Shown here: piece after piece, positions 51,649-60,616 of the stretch | Numbering within the stretch: position 1 is the first letter of the stretch | How the letters are laid out: every line of letters begins with the position of its first letter | NCBI GenBank assembly: GCA_002298785.1 | Contig: DBMR01000106.1 | Coordinates: 1 to 64,000, forward strand | Length of the DNA: 64,000 nt | Source of the DNA: Verrucomicrobia subdivision 3 bacterium UBA693 | GTDB taxonomy: Bacteria > Verrucomicrobiota > Verrucomicrobiia > Limisphaerales > UBA8199 | Direction of reading: 5' to 3' | Program-made: the position numbers and the translations under genes | The notes under the pieces: generated by a model | What the model was told of the DNA's origin: nothing | The model's database searches: none | What the model saw: only the letters and a program-made list of their open reading frames with translations

Positions 51649-53271
51649 ATGATTACTGGTACCTGTCATGCCTTGTCAGCAAACCATCATGCTGCTTCCT
51701 CCTCCAGACGCGCGCACGGGATTCTGCTCAGTTTGGTGGCGGTGGGGTTCCTGTGGTTCAGCCCGGTGGTGTTGGCCGCGATCCGCTTGCCGGCAATCAT
51801 TGGGGATCACATGGTGCTGCAACAGCAGCAGGCCAATCCGATCTGGGGATGGGATGCGCCGGGAACGAAAGTCACGGTCAGTTTCGCCGGGCAAACCAAG
51901 ACAGCGGAGGCCGGCAGTGACGGCAAATGGACCGTAAAACTCGACCCGCTTTCGGCGAACGATCAGCATCAAACTCTCACAATCAGCGGGTCCGAGACGC
52001 GGGAGATCAAGGACGTGCTCGTGGGCGAAGTTTGGATGTGTTCGGGCCAGTCCAACATGGGCTTTCAGTTGGCTGGGGATTGGAACGGGGACATCGAAGC
52101 CCTGGCCTCGAAGCTGCCGAATCTCCGGTTGATCCGGGTGCCGCAGGTGGGTACGCAAGAACTACAGACCGACTTCAAGGGCGCCTGGCAGGCCTCCACC
52201 CCGGAGAGCGCCAGCAATTTCAGTGCGGTCGGCTTTTTCTTCGGACGTTACCTGCAGCGGATCCTGGGAGTGCCAGTGGGCCTGATTGACAATGCCTGGG
52301 GCGGATCCGCCGCCGAGGCCTGGGTGCGGCGCGAGAGTCTCGAGCGGGCGCCGGCGTTTGCAGCGCTGATGCAAAGCACGGTGGAGCGGGAAAAGACGCT
52401 CACCTCGGAGAAGGCCAAAACGGATTACGACGCGCAGTTGGCGAAATGGAAAGAGCAAGCCGCGAAAGCCAAAGCCGACGGCAAGCCCGCTCCGCGCGCT
52501 CCCGTTTCCCCCCAGCAATGGCTGGCCGGCAATGCCCGGCCGGGGAACATTTTTGCCGGAGTCGTTTACCCCACGCTGGGCTACGGGATCAAAGGCGTCA
52601 TCTGGTACCAGGGCGAATCCAACGCCGGCCGGGCGTATGAATACGCGCAGCTCTTCCCGTTCATGATCGAACAGTGGCGGAAGGAATGGGGCCAGGGAGA
52701 TTTTCCATTCTACTGGGTACAGCTTGCTGATTTCCGCGCGGAAAAGCCGGAGCCGGGCGAGAGCGATTGGGCGGAGCTGCGGGAATCGCAGACCCGGACC
52801 CTCAAGCTGCCCAACACCGGCCAGGCGGTGATTATTGACCTGGGCGAAGGCAAAGATATTCATCCGAAGAACAAGCACGACGTGGCGGCGCGGCTGGTTC
52901 GCTGGGCGTTGGCGAAAGATTACGGAATGAAGGTGCCTTATCGCAGCCCGGAGTTCAAAAGTCAGGAGATCACCGGCAATGCCATCGTCGCCACCTTCGA
53001 CTGTTTCGGCAGCAGCCTGCGCACGTTTGATGTCGAGGAGGCGGTGGGCTTCGCGGTTTGTGGCGAGGATAAGGTCTGGCATTGGGCCAAGGCGACCTTG
53101 CAGGGACCGGATCGCATCCGGATCTGGTGTGACCAGGTGGAGAAACCGGTGGCGGTGCGTTATGCCTGGGCGGACAACCCGGTCTGCAACGTATTCAGCA
53201 AGGACGGCCTGCCGCTGACCCCCTTCCGCAGCGACGACTTCGAGATGGTCACCAAGCCCAAAGCGAAGTAA
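51649..53271 (+). CDS. Secreted sialate O-acetylesterase-like protein
   Basis: A 540-residue carbohydrate esterase with a signal peptide (GILLSLVAVGFLWFSPVVLAA, after a polar leader). The mature start IRLPAIIGDHMVLQQQQANPIWGWDAPG is typical of the family, a Ser nucleophile lies in VWMCSGQSNMGFQL, and later blocks read LGYGIKGVIWYQGESNAGR and IDLGEGKDIHPKNKHDVAARL (Asp/His of the triad). It likely removes acetyl groups from sialic acid or other glycans in the periplasm. The kinase-like regulator gene starts nine bases after its stop. Confidence 0.88.
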   Translation: MITGTCHALSANHHAASSSRRAHGILLSLVAVGFLWFSPVVLAAIRLPAIIGDHMVLQQQQANPIWGWDAPGTKVTVSFAGQTKTAEAGSDGKWTVKLDPLSANDQHQTLTISGSETREIKDVLVGEVWMCSGQSNMGFQLAGDWNGDIEALASKLPNLRLIRVPQVGTQELQTDFKGAWQASTPESASNFSAVGFFFGRYLQRILGVPVGLIDNAWGGSAAEAWVRRESLERAPAFAALMQSTVEREKTLTSEKAKTDYDAQLAKWKEQAAKAKADGKPAPRAPVSPQQWLAGNARPGNIFAGVVYPTLGYGIKGVIWYQGESNAGRAYEYAQLFPFMIEQWRKEWGQGDFPFYWVQLADFRAEKPEPGESDWAELRESQTRTLKLPNTGQAVIIDLGEGKDIHPKNKHDVAARLVRWALAKDYGMKVPYRSPEFKSQEITGNAIVATFDCFGSSLRTFDVEEAVGFAVCGEDKVWHWAKATLQGPDRIRIWCDQVEKPVAVRYAWADNPVCNVFSKDGLPLTPFRSDDFEMVTKPKAK

Positions 53272-53280
53272 GCGAACGCC

Positions 53281-55194
53281 GTGCCCCAGTCCAGAGCAGT
53301 AGTGAAGTCCCCGGAAAGGCCGCCGCTGGCTCGAGTATTGATCATTGACGACGACGTCAATTTCAATCCGGTCCTGACGAGTTTTCTCTCGCGGCACGGT
53401 TATGAGGCGCGGGCCGCTATGAATGGGCGGGAGGGCCTGGAGTTGGCGTTGCGGGAAAGGCCGGACCTCATCCTGTGCGACCTGGACATGCCGGTGCTCG
53501 ACGGCTACGGAGTGCTGGCCCGCATTCGCGCCCATGAGCAACTCTACGACCTCCCGGTGATCTTCCTAACGGGGCGAGCGGAGCCTGGTCAAATTCGGGA
53601 GGGGATGAATGTCGGGGCGGATGATTACCTGACCAAGCCGGTGAATCCGCCGGATTTATTGAACGCCATCAAGGCACGATTGACCCGGCGGGAGTCGGAG
53701 AAGAAACGGGCACGGGAACAAACGGAAAAGGCGGGCCAACTCTTTTCGGGGCTGATCCGTGACTTGCGCGATCCCCTGTCGGTGGTGCTGGGCTACACGG
53801 AACTATTGGGGACCGACGCGGTCGTTTCGACTGGCCCGGAGCAACGTCGCCCGATCCTGGAGCGGATGCAGGAGGCGATCGAGCGCATGGTGTCGATCAT
53901 GGCCGAGACCATGTTTGTGGCCAAATCACGGCTGCAACGGTTGCCGTTTGACCCGGCCTCGGCGGATTTGCGTCACGTGTGCGAAATGGTCGTGGCGGGG
54001 CACGAGGCGCGCGCGCGTTTAAGTTTAGAATTTCCCGCAGATGAAATGCGCGCCGTGGTGGACGTGATCCGCATCCGCCAGGCGCTCGAAAACCTGGTGT
54101 CCAACGCGTTGAAGTTTTCAACGGACCCGGTCCAAATTCGTCTTTCCCGCCCTGGAGAATGGTATGCAGTCGAGGTGATCGACTTGGGCATCGGCATCCC
54201 TGAGGCCGAACAGGCAAAACTCGGTGAGCCCTTTTTTCGGGCGTCGAACGCGGCGAACCATCCGGGCAACGGGTTGGGTTTGTGCATTGCAAAAGCGTGT
54301 GTGGAGCAGCACGGCGGCGCATTGAGAATCTCCAGCACGCCAGGGAAGGGCACCCGGGTCGCCTTGGAGTTGTGGCCGGTGCCGCGCCAGCAGATCAGCG
54401 GCAAATCGCTCCCCGCAACTGGCGAAGGCTCGACTGCGGTCTCGGTTTCTCCCACCACTGCGCGAGATCCGACCCGGGGATTGACGGTGCTGATTGTGGA
54501 TGACGACGCACTCGTCCGCGGCACGTTGCGGGATATGCTCGAACGCGCAGGCGTGGCTCGCGTGCTGGCCGAAGCTGGCAATGCCGCAGAAACCCGCCTG
54601 CTGCTGCAACGACACACGCCCGACGTCCTTTTCCTCGATGCCCATCTCCCGGATAATTCCGGGTTTGAGCTCCTGGAAGAATTGAAACCGACAACGTCGG
54701 TGATCTTCCTCAGCCACGCGGAAGAGCATGCGGCGCTGGCGTTCGACTGCGATGCGGTGGATTTCCTGCTGAAGCCAGTCAGCGCGGAGCGGCTGCTGAG
54801 GTCGTTGGAAAAGGTGCGTGAACGACGGCCGCTTGCCAGGGAGAAGTCGCGTCTCGAGGATACCTTTCTGGTGAAGACCCTGACCGAAAAGCGGTTGATC
54901 AAGGTAGGGGACATACGAAACATCGCGGCCTACGGCGAATATTCCTGGGTATACTGGGATAACGGCAAAGGGGCGATGCTGCGGAAATCGCTCAAGCAAT
55001 GGCTGGCCGAGTTGCCCGAGGAGCAGTTCCTGCGGGTGCATCGCGGGGCGATCGTGAACCTGGCTTTCCTGGAGAAGGTGGAGCGACTGCCCGGCGGCAA
55101 GATGCAGCTCCGCCTGCGGGAGGCGTCCGAGCCCATCGCGGTAAGTCTCCGGTTGGTCCCGGCCTTGAATCGCCGGCTAAAGGGCAAGCCCTGA
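53281..55194 (+). CDS. REC-kinase core-REC-LytTR regulator lacking the phosphoacceptor histidine
   Basis: A 637-residue soluble protein starting at GTG 53281. Domains in order: receiver (residues 18-135, phospho-Asp D67); dimerisation segment whose H box reads SGLIRDLRDPLSVVLGY, with Arg 160 where His is expected; HATPase (N box around N272, DLGIGIP at 301-307, NGLGL at 330-334); second receiver (402-515, D453); LytTR DNA-binding domain (about 530-635, with FLRVHRGAIVNLAFLEKVERL). The ATP-binding boxes look intact while the autophosphorylation residue is missing. A kinase core fused to a DNA-binding domain is unusual. It may act as an ATP-sensing regulator, or be phosphorylated from outside on D67/D453. 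It follows the acetylesterase by nine bases and precedes the transporter by 19. Confidence 0.8.
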   Translation: MPQSRAVVKSPERPPLARVLIIDDDVNFNPVLTSFLSRHGYEARAAMNGREGLELALRERPDLILCDLDMPVLDGYGVLARIRAHEQLYDLPVIFLTGRAEPGQIREGMNVGADDYLTKPVNPPDLLNAIKARLTRRESEKKRAREQTEKAGQLFSGLIRDLRDPLSVVLGYTELLGTDAVVSTGPEQRRPILERMQEAIERMVSIMAETMFVAKSRLQRLPFDPASADLRHVCEMVVAGHEARARLSLEFPADEMRAVVDVIRIRQALENLVSNALKFSTDPVQIRLSRPGEWYAVEVIDLGIGIPEAEQAKLGEPFFRASNAANHPGNGLGLCIAKACVEQHGGALRISSTPGKGTRVALELWPVPRQQISGKSLPATGEGSTAVSVSPTTARDPTRGLTVLIVDDDALVRGTLRDMLERAGVARVLAEAGNAAETRLLLQRHTPDVLFLDAHLPDNSGFELLEELKPTTSVIFLSHAEEHAALAFDCDAVDFLLKPVSAERLLRSLEKVRERRPLAREKSRLEDTFLVKTLTEKRLIKVGDIRNIAAYGEYSWVYWDNGKGAMLRKSLKQWLAELPEEQFLRVHRGAIVNLAFLEKVERLPGGKMQLRLREASEPIAVSLRLVPALNRRLKGKP

Positions 55195-55213
55195 CTTCGC
55201 CCACCAAGCCTGA

Positions 55214-56452
55214 ATGAATACTCTGCCCAGGGAGTTGGTGGCGATTGCCATTTTTGCTTTTACTTACGTCCTGATTAGCGGGCGTAGGTTGAAGGTGTTG
55301 CCGTTAAATCGTCCGGCGGCCGCGCTATTGGGTGCGGTGCTCATGGTCAGTTGCGGCGTTCTGTCTCCACGGCAGGCTTATCAATCGGTCGATTACGATA
55401 CCCTGGTCCTGCTGCTGGGCATGATGCTGATCTCCGCCTATCTGTTCCTGGCGGGCTTTTTCGAATGGGCGGCCGATTGGATTTTGCGGCACGCGCGCAC
55501 ACCCAGACAATTGTTGCTGTACCTGGTGATCTGCTCCGGGACTTTATCCGCGGCACTGGTGAATGACACTGTGTGCCTGATGCTCACCCCTTTGGTGGTT
55601 TCGGTGATGGTGCGTGGCAGACTGCCCCTGGCGCCCTACCTGCTGGCGCTGGCCATGAGCGCCAACCTCGGCAGCGTCGCCACCCTGGTGGGCAACCCTC
55701 AGAACATGATCATCGGGCATCTCTCCGGCATCAGCTTTGTGCGGTTCTCCGCCGCGTTGCTCCCGGTGGCCGTTGTCGGTTTGGCGATTCAATACGCGGT
55801 GCTGAGCTTTGGGTTTCGGAAGATGCTCGACGCGGCGGTCATTCATCGGCCGGAAAATCCTCCACAAACAATGGATCGTCGGTTGCTTCGTTTGACCTTT
55901 GGGGTTTTGTTCCTGGTTTTTGCGGGGTTCATCAGCGGTTTGAACTTGCCGTGGACCGCCCTTGCGGGCGGGGCGCTGATCATGGTTTTGGCGCGGCGAG
56001 ACACCCATGAAGTGCTCAAGTTGGTGGATTGGCATCTCCTCGTCTTCTTCGCTGCCCTGTTTATTGTGGTCGAGGGACTAGGGGGCACCGGATTGCCCGA
56101 CCAGATATACGGGCGCCTGCGCGGCATGTTTGGCCAGACGGCCACAACCCAAGCCTGGAATCTCGCATGGTTCTCAGCGCTCGGATCCAACATCTTCTCC
56201 AATGTTCCTTTTGTCCTGGTGGCCGGGAAGTGGATCCCCAATTTCGTCGCGCCAGAATTGATGTGGAAAGTCATGGCCCTGGCGACCACGTTGGCCGGAA
56301 ACCTCACCATCCTCGGCTCGGTGGCCAACATCATCGTGGTCGAGTCCGCGCGCGGCCACTGCGAGCTGGGCTTCTGGGACTATGCGAAATTCGGCATCCC
56401 GGTGACCCTGCTGACGCTCATCGCCGGCCTGGCCGTTCTGCTCCTGCTCTGA
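55214..56452 (+). CDS. ArsB/NhaD-like ion transporter (SLC13 superfamily)
   Basis: A 412-residue membrane protein with about ten helices. LNRPAAALLGAVLMVSCGVLSPRQAYQSVDYDTLVLLLGMMLISAYLFLAGFFEWAADWIL, GTLSAALVNDTVCLMLTPLVVSV, MSANLGSVATLVGNPQNMIIG and NLTILGSVANIIVVESAR carry the two inverted NDT/GNPQN-type motifs of the ion transporter superfamily. Substrate could be arsenite, Na+/H+ or a carboxylate; the sequence does not decide. It may be under the regulator upstream, which ends 19 bases before it. Confidence 0.82.
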   Translation: MNTLPRELVAIAIFAFTYVLISGRRLKVLPLNRPAAALLGAVLMVSCGVLSPRQAYQSVDYDTLVLLLGMMLISAYLFLAGFFEWAADWILRHARTPRQLLLYLVICSGTLSAALVNDTVCLMLTPLVVSVMVRGRLPLAPYLLALAMSANLGSVATLVGNPQNMIIGHLSGISFVRFSAALLPVAVVGLAIQYAVLSFGFRKMLDAAVIHRPENPPQTMDRRLLRLTFGVLFLVFAGFISGLNLPWTALAGGALIMVLARRDTHEVLKLVDWHLLVFFAALFIVVEGLGGTGLPDQIYGRLRGMFGQTATTQAWNLAWFSALGSNIFSNVPFVLVAGKWIPNFVAPELMWKVMALATTLAGNLTILGSVANIIVVESARGHCELGFWDYAKFGIPVTLLTLIAGLAVLLLL

Positions 56453-56485
56453 CCCGCCCTGGAAATGTTGCGCTGGACGGCGGAG

Positions 56486-57757
56486 TTACGGACCGTCTGT
56501 GCCTGGCGAGATGGTTTTTCCGGGTTCCGCCAATTTCCAGGTTGAGTCCTGCCGCACATAAACGGTCTGGCTCGGGAAGGCGAAGCTCAGGTTTTCGGCG
56601 TCAAAGCGGCGTTTCATTTCCAGGTTCATGCTTTGCATGCCCTGGAGGTAATCCTTGAAGTCCGTGGAGTTCCACCAATGGACCACCAGGATATTCAGAG
56701 AACTGGCTTCAAACTTGTCAAAACCAATCACCAGGTCCGCGGTTTTGGGATGGGCGCGGAAGATTTCCTCGAGCACTTTGATGGCGCGCTCCACCTTGTC
56801 CGCCGGGGTATCGTAGGTGAGGCCAATATTCATCACCGTCTTGATATTCGGTCGCTGGCTGACGTTGACGATATTGGCGCTGGCCATGCTCCGGTTCGGG
56901 ATGGTGACAAGGTGGCCGTCGAGGTTGCGGACGCGCGTGCTGCGCAAGCCGATGACTTCGACATTGCCATCGATTTTTTCCACCTGGATGCGGTCGCCTA
57001 CGCGGAAGGGTCTGTCGGCGAAGATCGCTACCGCACCGAACAGATTTGAAAGTGTGTCCTGTGCCGCCAGGCCCACCGCCAAACCGCCGATGGAAAGTGA
57101 GGCCAGCAAACCGGTGACGTTCATCCCCAGGTTCTGCGAGGTAACGAGCACCGCGACAATTCCTACGAAAACCTTCAATGCTTTGCGGATGATCGGGAAG
57201 AGTTGGTGATCGAGCATGGAATCCTGGGTTTCGCCGGCTCGCTTTTGCCAAAAGCCCACCACCAGGTCGATGAACTTGAGTCCGACGTAAGTGAGGGAGA
57301 CGGCAACGACAATCTTCAGGCCATTGGAGACAAATACTTCCGCCCAGGCCGGCCACGCGAACAATCGCAGCCCGAGGTGGAGAAACACAACGAAGGCCAC
57401 AATCTTGACCGGCCCTTTGAGCAGGTCCAGCAGCAGGTCGTCGAACTTGGTTTCCGTCTTTGCCGCCCACTTGCGGAGCTGGACTTGGATCAGGTAATCC
57501 AGGAATTTGGAGGCGTAGAACGCCAGCACCACGTAGATCAAAAAGGCCAGGTATTGCCAAAGCGGGTTGCCCATGACCTTGAGATCCAGGCCCGGCACCC
57601 GGTCTAATCCGAAGGACATCCAAACTTCGCGCGGATCACGCGAAATCTTCACTGGTTCCTCCCCTTCCGCGGCACGCAACCACGCGGTGCTGGCAAAGAA
57701 CCCCGCCACGCTCAGCAGCCTTACGCCCCAACGGTCTCGCATTGCTTGCATTTCCAT
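56486..57757 (-). CDS. MscS-family mechanosensitive channel
   Basis: A 423-residue protein with an N-terminal signal-like helix, three to four more helices and the MscS core. The pore helix GLLASLSIGGLAVGLAAQDTLSNLFGAVAIFADRPFRVGDRIQV is diagnostic, followed by VIGLRSTRVRNLDGHLVTIPNRSMASANIVN. The C-terminal cytoplasmic cage domain runs to about residue 400. It protects against hypo-osmotic shock. It is convergent with the ArsB/NhaD-like gene. Confidence 0.9.
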   Translation of the reverse strand: MEMQAMRDRWGVRLLSVAGFFASTAWLRAAEGEEPVKISRDPREVWMSFGLDRVPGLDLKVMGNPLWQYLAFLIYVVLAFYASKFLDYLIQVQLRKWAAKTETKFDDLLLDLLKGPVKIVAFVVFLHLGLRLFAWPAWAEVFVSNGLKIVVAVSLTYVGLKFIDLVVGFWQKRAGETQDSMLDHQLFPIIRKALKVFVGIVAVLVTSQNLGMNVTGLLASLSIGGLAVGLAAQDTLSNLFGAVAIFADRPFRVGDRIQVEKIDGNVEVIGLRSTRVRNLDGHLVTIPNRSMASANIVNVSQRPNIKTVMNIGLTYDTPADKVERAIKVLEEIFRAHPKTADLVIGFDKFEASSLNILVVHWWNSTDFKDYLQGMQSMNLEMKRRFDAENLSFAFPSQTVYVRQDSTWKLAEPGKTISPGTDGP

Positions 57758-57887
57758 CGTTCAGTTTTGTTCTTGGCTTTGGTTAACTCGCCTCGTTTCC
57801 GCCCTCATTTCCTTTCCGATCCGGTCACGGTGCAAGGGGACGCAAATATCCGCGCCCCGCCTTGCCCTCGCAAGGACTAAGTGTGTT

Positions 57888-59030
57888 TTAGCGGTCCGCC
57901 GCCGCCGCGCGAGCCAGCAGTACTTTTTGCGTTGGCACATAGTTGGCCGCGAACTCGCGCCGGTATTCGGCAAAATTCCCAGCGACAATGGCGGCGCGCA
58001 CTTCCTCCATCACCTTGAGGTACATCCGCGTGTTGTGAACACTCAGCAGCCTCAGACCGAGGATCTCGCCAACATTGAGCAAGTGCCGGATGTAGGCGCG
58101 GGTGAAATTCCGGCAGGCGTAACAATCACAACTGTCTTCGATGGGGCGGAAATCAGCTTTGTAAGCGCCGCCTTTGATGCTGATGCTGCCTTTGCGGGTG
58201 AACGCCGTGCCGTTGCGGGCGACGCGGGTCGGGAGCACGCAATCGAACATGTCGACACCGCGCGCGACCAATTCGACGAGTTGCGCCGGAGTGCCCAGGC
58301 CCATTGCATAGCGCGGCTTGTTTGGCGGCAGGAATGGTTCGGCGATCTCCACCGCCCGGAGCATCTCCGGTTCCGGTTCGCCCACACTGACGCCGCCAAT
58401 GGCATATCCGTCAAAATCGAGCGCGATCAGATGCCGGGCGCACTCCTCCCGCAGCGCGGCGTTAATCCCACCCTGAACGATGCCGAAAACTTTTTGCCCA
58501 GGAGCACGGGGTTGCTCGCGGCATTCCGTCGCCCAGCGCATGGTGCGCTCGACGGCGGCGCGCAGTTCGCGCGGCGTCGCGGTGTGCGGCGGGCAGTCGT
58601 CAAAAACCATCGCGATATCCGAGCCGAGCGTGGCTTGAATCGCCATCGCCTCTTTCGGGCCGAGAAATAAGAGCGATCCATCCAGGTGCGAGCGGAACTC
58701 GACGCCGTGCGCCTGGATTTTTCGGATGGTCGCCAGGCTAAAGACTTGGAACCCGCCGCTGTCGGTCAGGATCGGGGCGGGCCAATTGATGAACTGATGC
58801 AGCCCGCCGGCCGCGCGGATGATCTCCAGCCCAGGACGGATATTCAGGTGGTAGGTATTGCCCAGGATGATCTGGGTGCCCATTTCCATCAATTCCCGCG
58901 GGTCAATCGCTTTGACGCTGCCCTGGGTGCCCACCGACATGAACACCGGGGTGTCCACGACTCCATGCGACAAAGTCAGGCGCCCGAGGCGGGCTTTCGA
59001 GGTGGTATCGGTCTTGAGCAGTTCGAACAT
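57888..59030 (-). CDS. tgt: Queuine tRNA-ribosyltransferase
   Basis: Tgt exchanges guanine-34 for preQ1 in tRNAs with GUN anticodons. The 380-residue protein has PVFMSVGTQGSVKAI at the N-terminus, the substrate Asp in PILTDSGGFQVFSL, GGVSVGEPEPEM, and DCVLPTRVARNGTAFT. The zinc site CDCYACRNFTRAYIRHLLNVGEILGLRLLSVHN (C-x-C-x2-C and His) is complete. ATG 59030 (MFELLKTDTTSKARLG) is preferred over a TTG two codons upstream. It follows the MBL-fold gene by ten bases on the same strand. Confidence 0.95.
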   Translation of the reverse strand: MFELLKTDTTSKARLGRLTLSHGVVDTPVFMSVGTQGSVKAIDPRELMEMGTQIILGNTYHLNIRPGLEIIRAAGGLHQFINWPAPILTDSGGFQVFSLATIRKIQAHGVEFRSHLDGSLLFLGPKEAMAIQATLGSDIAMVFDDCPPHTATPRELRAAVERTMRWATECREQPRAPGQKVFGIVQGGINAALREECARHLIALDFDGYAIGGVSVGEPEPEMLRAVEIAEPFLPPNKPRYAMGLGTPAQLVELVARGVDMFDCVLPTRVARNGTAFTRKGSISIKGGAYKADFRPIEDSCDCYACRNFTRAYIRHLLNVGEILGLRLLSVHNTRMYLKVMEEVRAAIVAGNFAEYRREFAANYVPTQKVLLARAAAADR

Positions 59031-59040
59031 CTTCAAATTC

Positions 59041-59955
59041 TCACGGCAGGCACAGTTCCAATCCTTCCCGGGCCGCCATTACTTTCAGTTTGGCTCCGGC
59101 AGCGCGGGCCTGGGCTTTGGCCCTCTTTTCGAGTTGCGCGACCACCCGGTCATCGTGCTCGGGGTCGTGATGGAAGAGTATCAGTGTGCCCACGTCGGCG
59201 AGGATGGCCTGTTTGACCACCGCCTGCAGACAACCGTGACCCCAGCCGCGGTGCGAGCGATAGGCGGCATCATCGTATTGGGCGTCCATGATCAACAAGT
59301 CCACTCCGCGCAAAAACTCGGTGATGGCTTCGGCGTTAGGCGCGCGCAGGAGAGTTTCGTGGTCCGGAAAAAAAGCCAGGCTGCCCGCGGGGGTTTCAAG
59401 TCGATACCCGACGCAGTGTCCGGGATGATTGGCCGTGCAGGCGGAGATCCGCACGGACCCGAGGGTTAAATGGCGGGTCTGGAGCTCTTCGATGCGAATA
59501 TTTCCGGGCACATCGCGCAGCCCAATGGGAAAGAACGGTGTTTCCATCTGGCTCGTGAGCACCCGCTCCAATCCGTGCCGCGCGCCTTCAAATCCGAGGA
59601 TGTGCAAGGTGTTGCGACGCCGGTACACCGGCGAGAAGAAAGGCAGGCCCTGGATATGATCCCAATGCGTGTGTGTGAGGAACAGCGTGAGGTTCAACGG
59701 TTGCTGCCCAAATTCCTCCATCAATTTTCGCCCCAGTAACCGCAGGCCCGTGCCCGCGTCGAGGATGAGGATTTGTTTGCCTACGCGCACCTCCACGCAG
59801 GAAGTGTTGCCGCCCACCTGCAAGGTGGTGGGGCCGGGAGTAGGGATGGAACCACGTACGCCCCAGAAGCGGACCAGAGTGCTCTCGCCATTCGCGGCGT
59901 TCGTTTTCCTAGCCAGCCGGCTGCGGGAGTTTCCATTCTTCACATTTTGGCGCAT
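59041..59955 (-). CDS. MBL-fold metallo-hydrolase
   Basis: A 304-residue metallo-beta-lactamase fold protein. VRFWGVRGSIPTPGPTTLQVGGNTSCVEV is the start typical of the phosphodiesterase-like branch. The metal-binding motif is FLTHTHWDHIQGLPF, with later ligands in ANHPGHCVGYRL, MDAQYDD and LFHHDPEHDD. Such proteins hydrolyse cyclic nucleotides or phosphoesters; the substrate is unknown. It lies between the khpB end of the rpmH operon and tgt. Confidence 0.82.
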   Translation of the reverse strand: MRQNVKNGNSRSRLARKTNAANGESTLVRFWGVRGSIPTPGPTTLQVGGNTSCVEVRVGKQILILDAGTGLRLLGRKLMEEFGQQPLNLTLFLTHTHWDHIQGLPFFSPVYRRRNTLHILGFEGARHGLERVLTSQMETPFFPIGLRDVPGNIRIEELQTRHLTLGSVRISACTANHPGHCVGYRLETPAGSLAFFPDHETLLRAPNAEAITEFLRGVDLLIMDAQYDDAAYRSHRGWGHGCLQAVVKQAILADVGTLILFHHDPEHDDRVVAQLEKRAKAQARAAGAKLKVMAAREGLELCLP

Positions 59956-60106
59956 CGGTTATTGCCGAATAAGGTAGCCACATTCTGGAAAATGGAAAAT
60001 TCTTTTGATCCCGCGCACCTGCGGCCGACGTCAGGAAATGGTCAGTTATCGACTCGGACCAGGGTGCCGGTCACGGTGCCGCTGCGAGGGCTGCGGCCGG
60101 GTCCGC

Positions 60107-60556
60107 TCAATGTTTGGGCCGGAGGAGGATGGCCTTCTTGTCCGTGCCTTCAACCTCGACGCTGTGCGTTTCAATGCCGGGATCATCCTTGAGCGCCTGG
60201 TGAATGATGCGGCGATCAAAGGCATTTAGCGGTTCCAACTCCACCACGTCTCCCCACCGGCGCACTTTTTCCGCGGCATCCTTGGCCTTCTTCACCAAGG
60301 CTTCTCGGGCTTGCGCCCGATAACCGCTCACATCCACGAGCACCTTAGGAGTCGAAGGATCCTGCTGGAACAGCATGCGGTTGGTCAGATACTGGAGATC
60401 GGCCAGCGTTTGGCCCTGACGGCCAATGAGGCGGCCTGAGTCGTCGGTCTTCACATCCAACAACACTCCCTCTTCCAGTTTGTGCTCTTCCACGGTGGCT
60501 TTAAAACCGAGGGTGTCGAGCATCCGTTCAAGCGTGGCTTTTGGTTCAGCAGGCAT
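60107..60556 (-). CDS. khpB: RNA-binding protein KhpB (Jag/SpoIIIJ-associated)
   Basis: A 149-residue protein with a KH-like segment (VLLDVKTDDSGRLIGRQGQTLADLQYLTNRML) and an R3H domain (ELEPLNAFDRRIIHQALKDDPGIETHSVEVEGTDKKAILLRP). The N-terminal Jag domain of firmicute homologues is absent. It is encoded directly after yidC, as in most bacteria, and binds RNA in control of cell envelope genes. The last gene of the rpmH-rnpA-yidD-yidC-khpB run. Confidence 0.9.
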   Translation of the reverse strand: MPAEPKATLERMLDTLGFKATVEEHKLEEGVLLDVKTDDSGRLIGRQGQTLADLQYLTNRMLFQQDPSTPKVLVDVSGYRAQAREALVKKAKDAAEKVRRWGDVVELEPLNAFDRRIIHQALKDDPGIETHSVEVEGTDKKAILLRPKH

Positions 60557-60616
60557 GGTTGATTTGATGGTTGGTGATTTGGAACGTGTAATCGTTCGGT
60601 TTAGTCGGGTGCTGCT

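Noticed and set aside
52162..53541. 459-codon minus-strand frame opposite the acetylesterase
   Set aside because: Antisense shadow; the plus-strand protein has a complete family signature.
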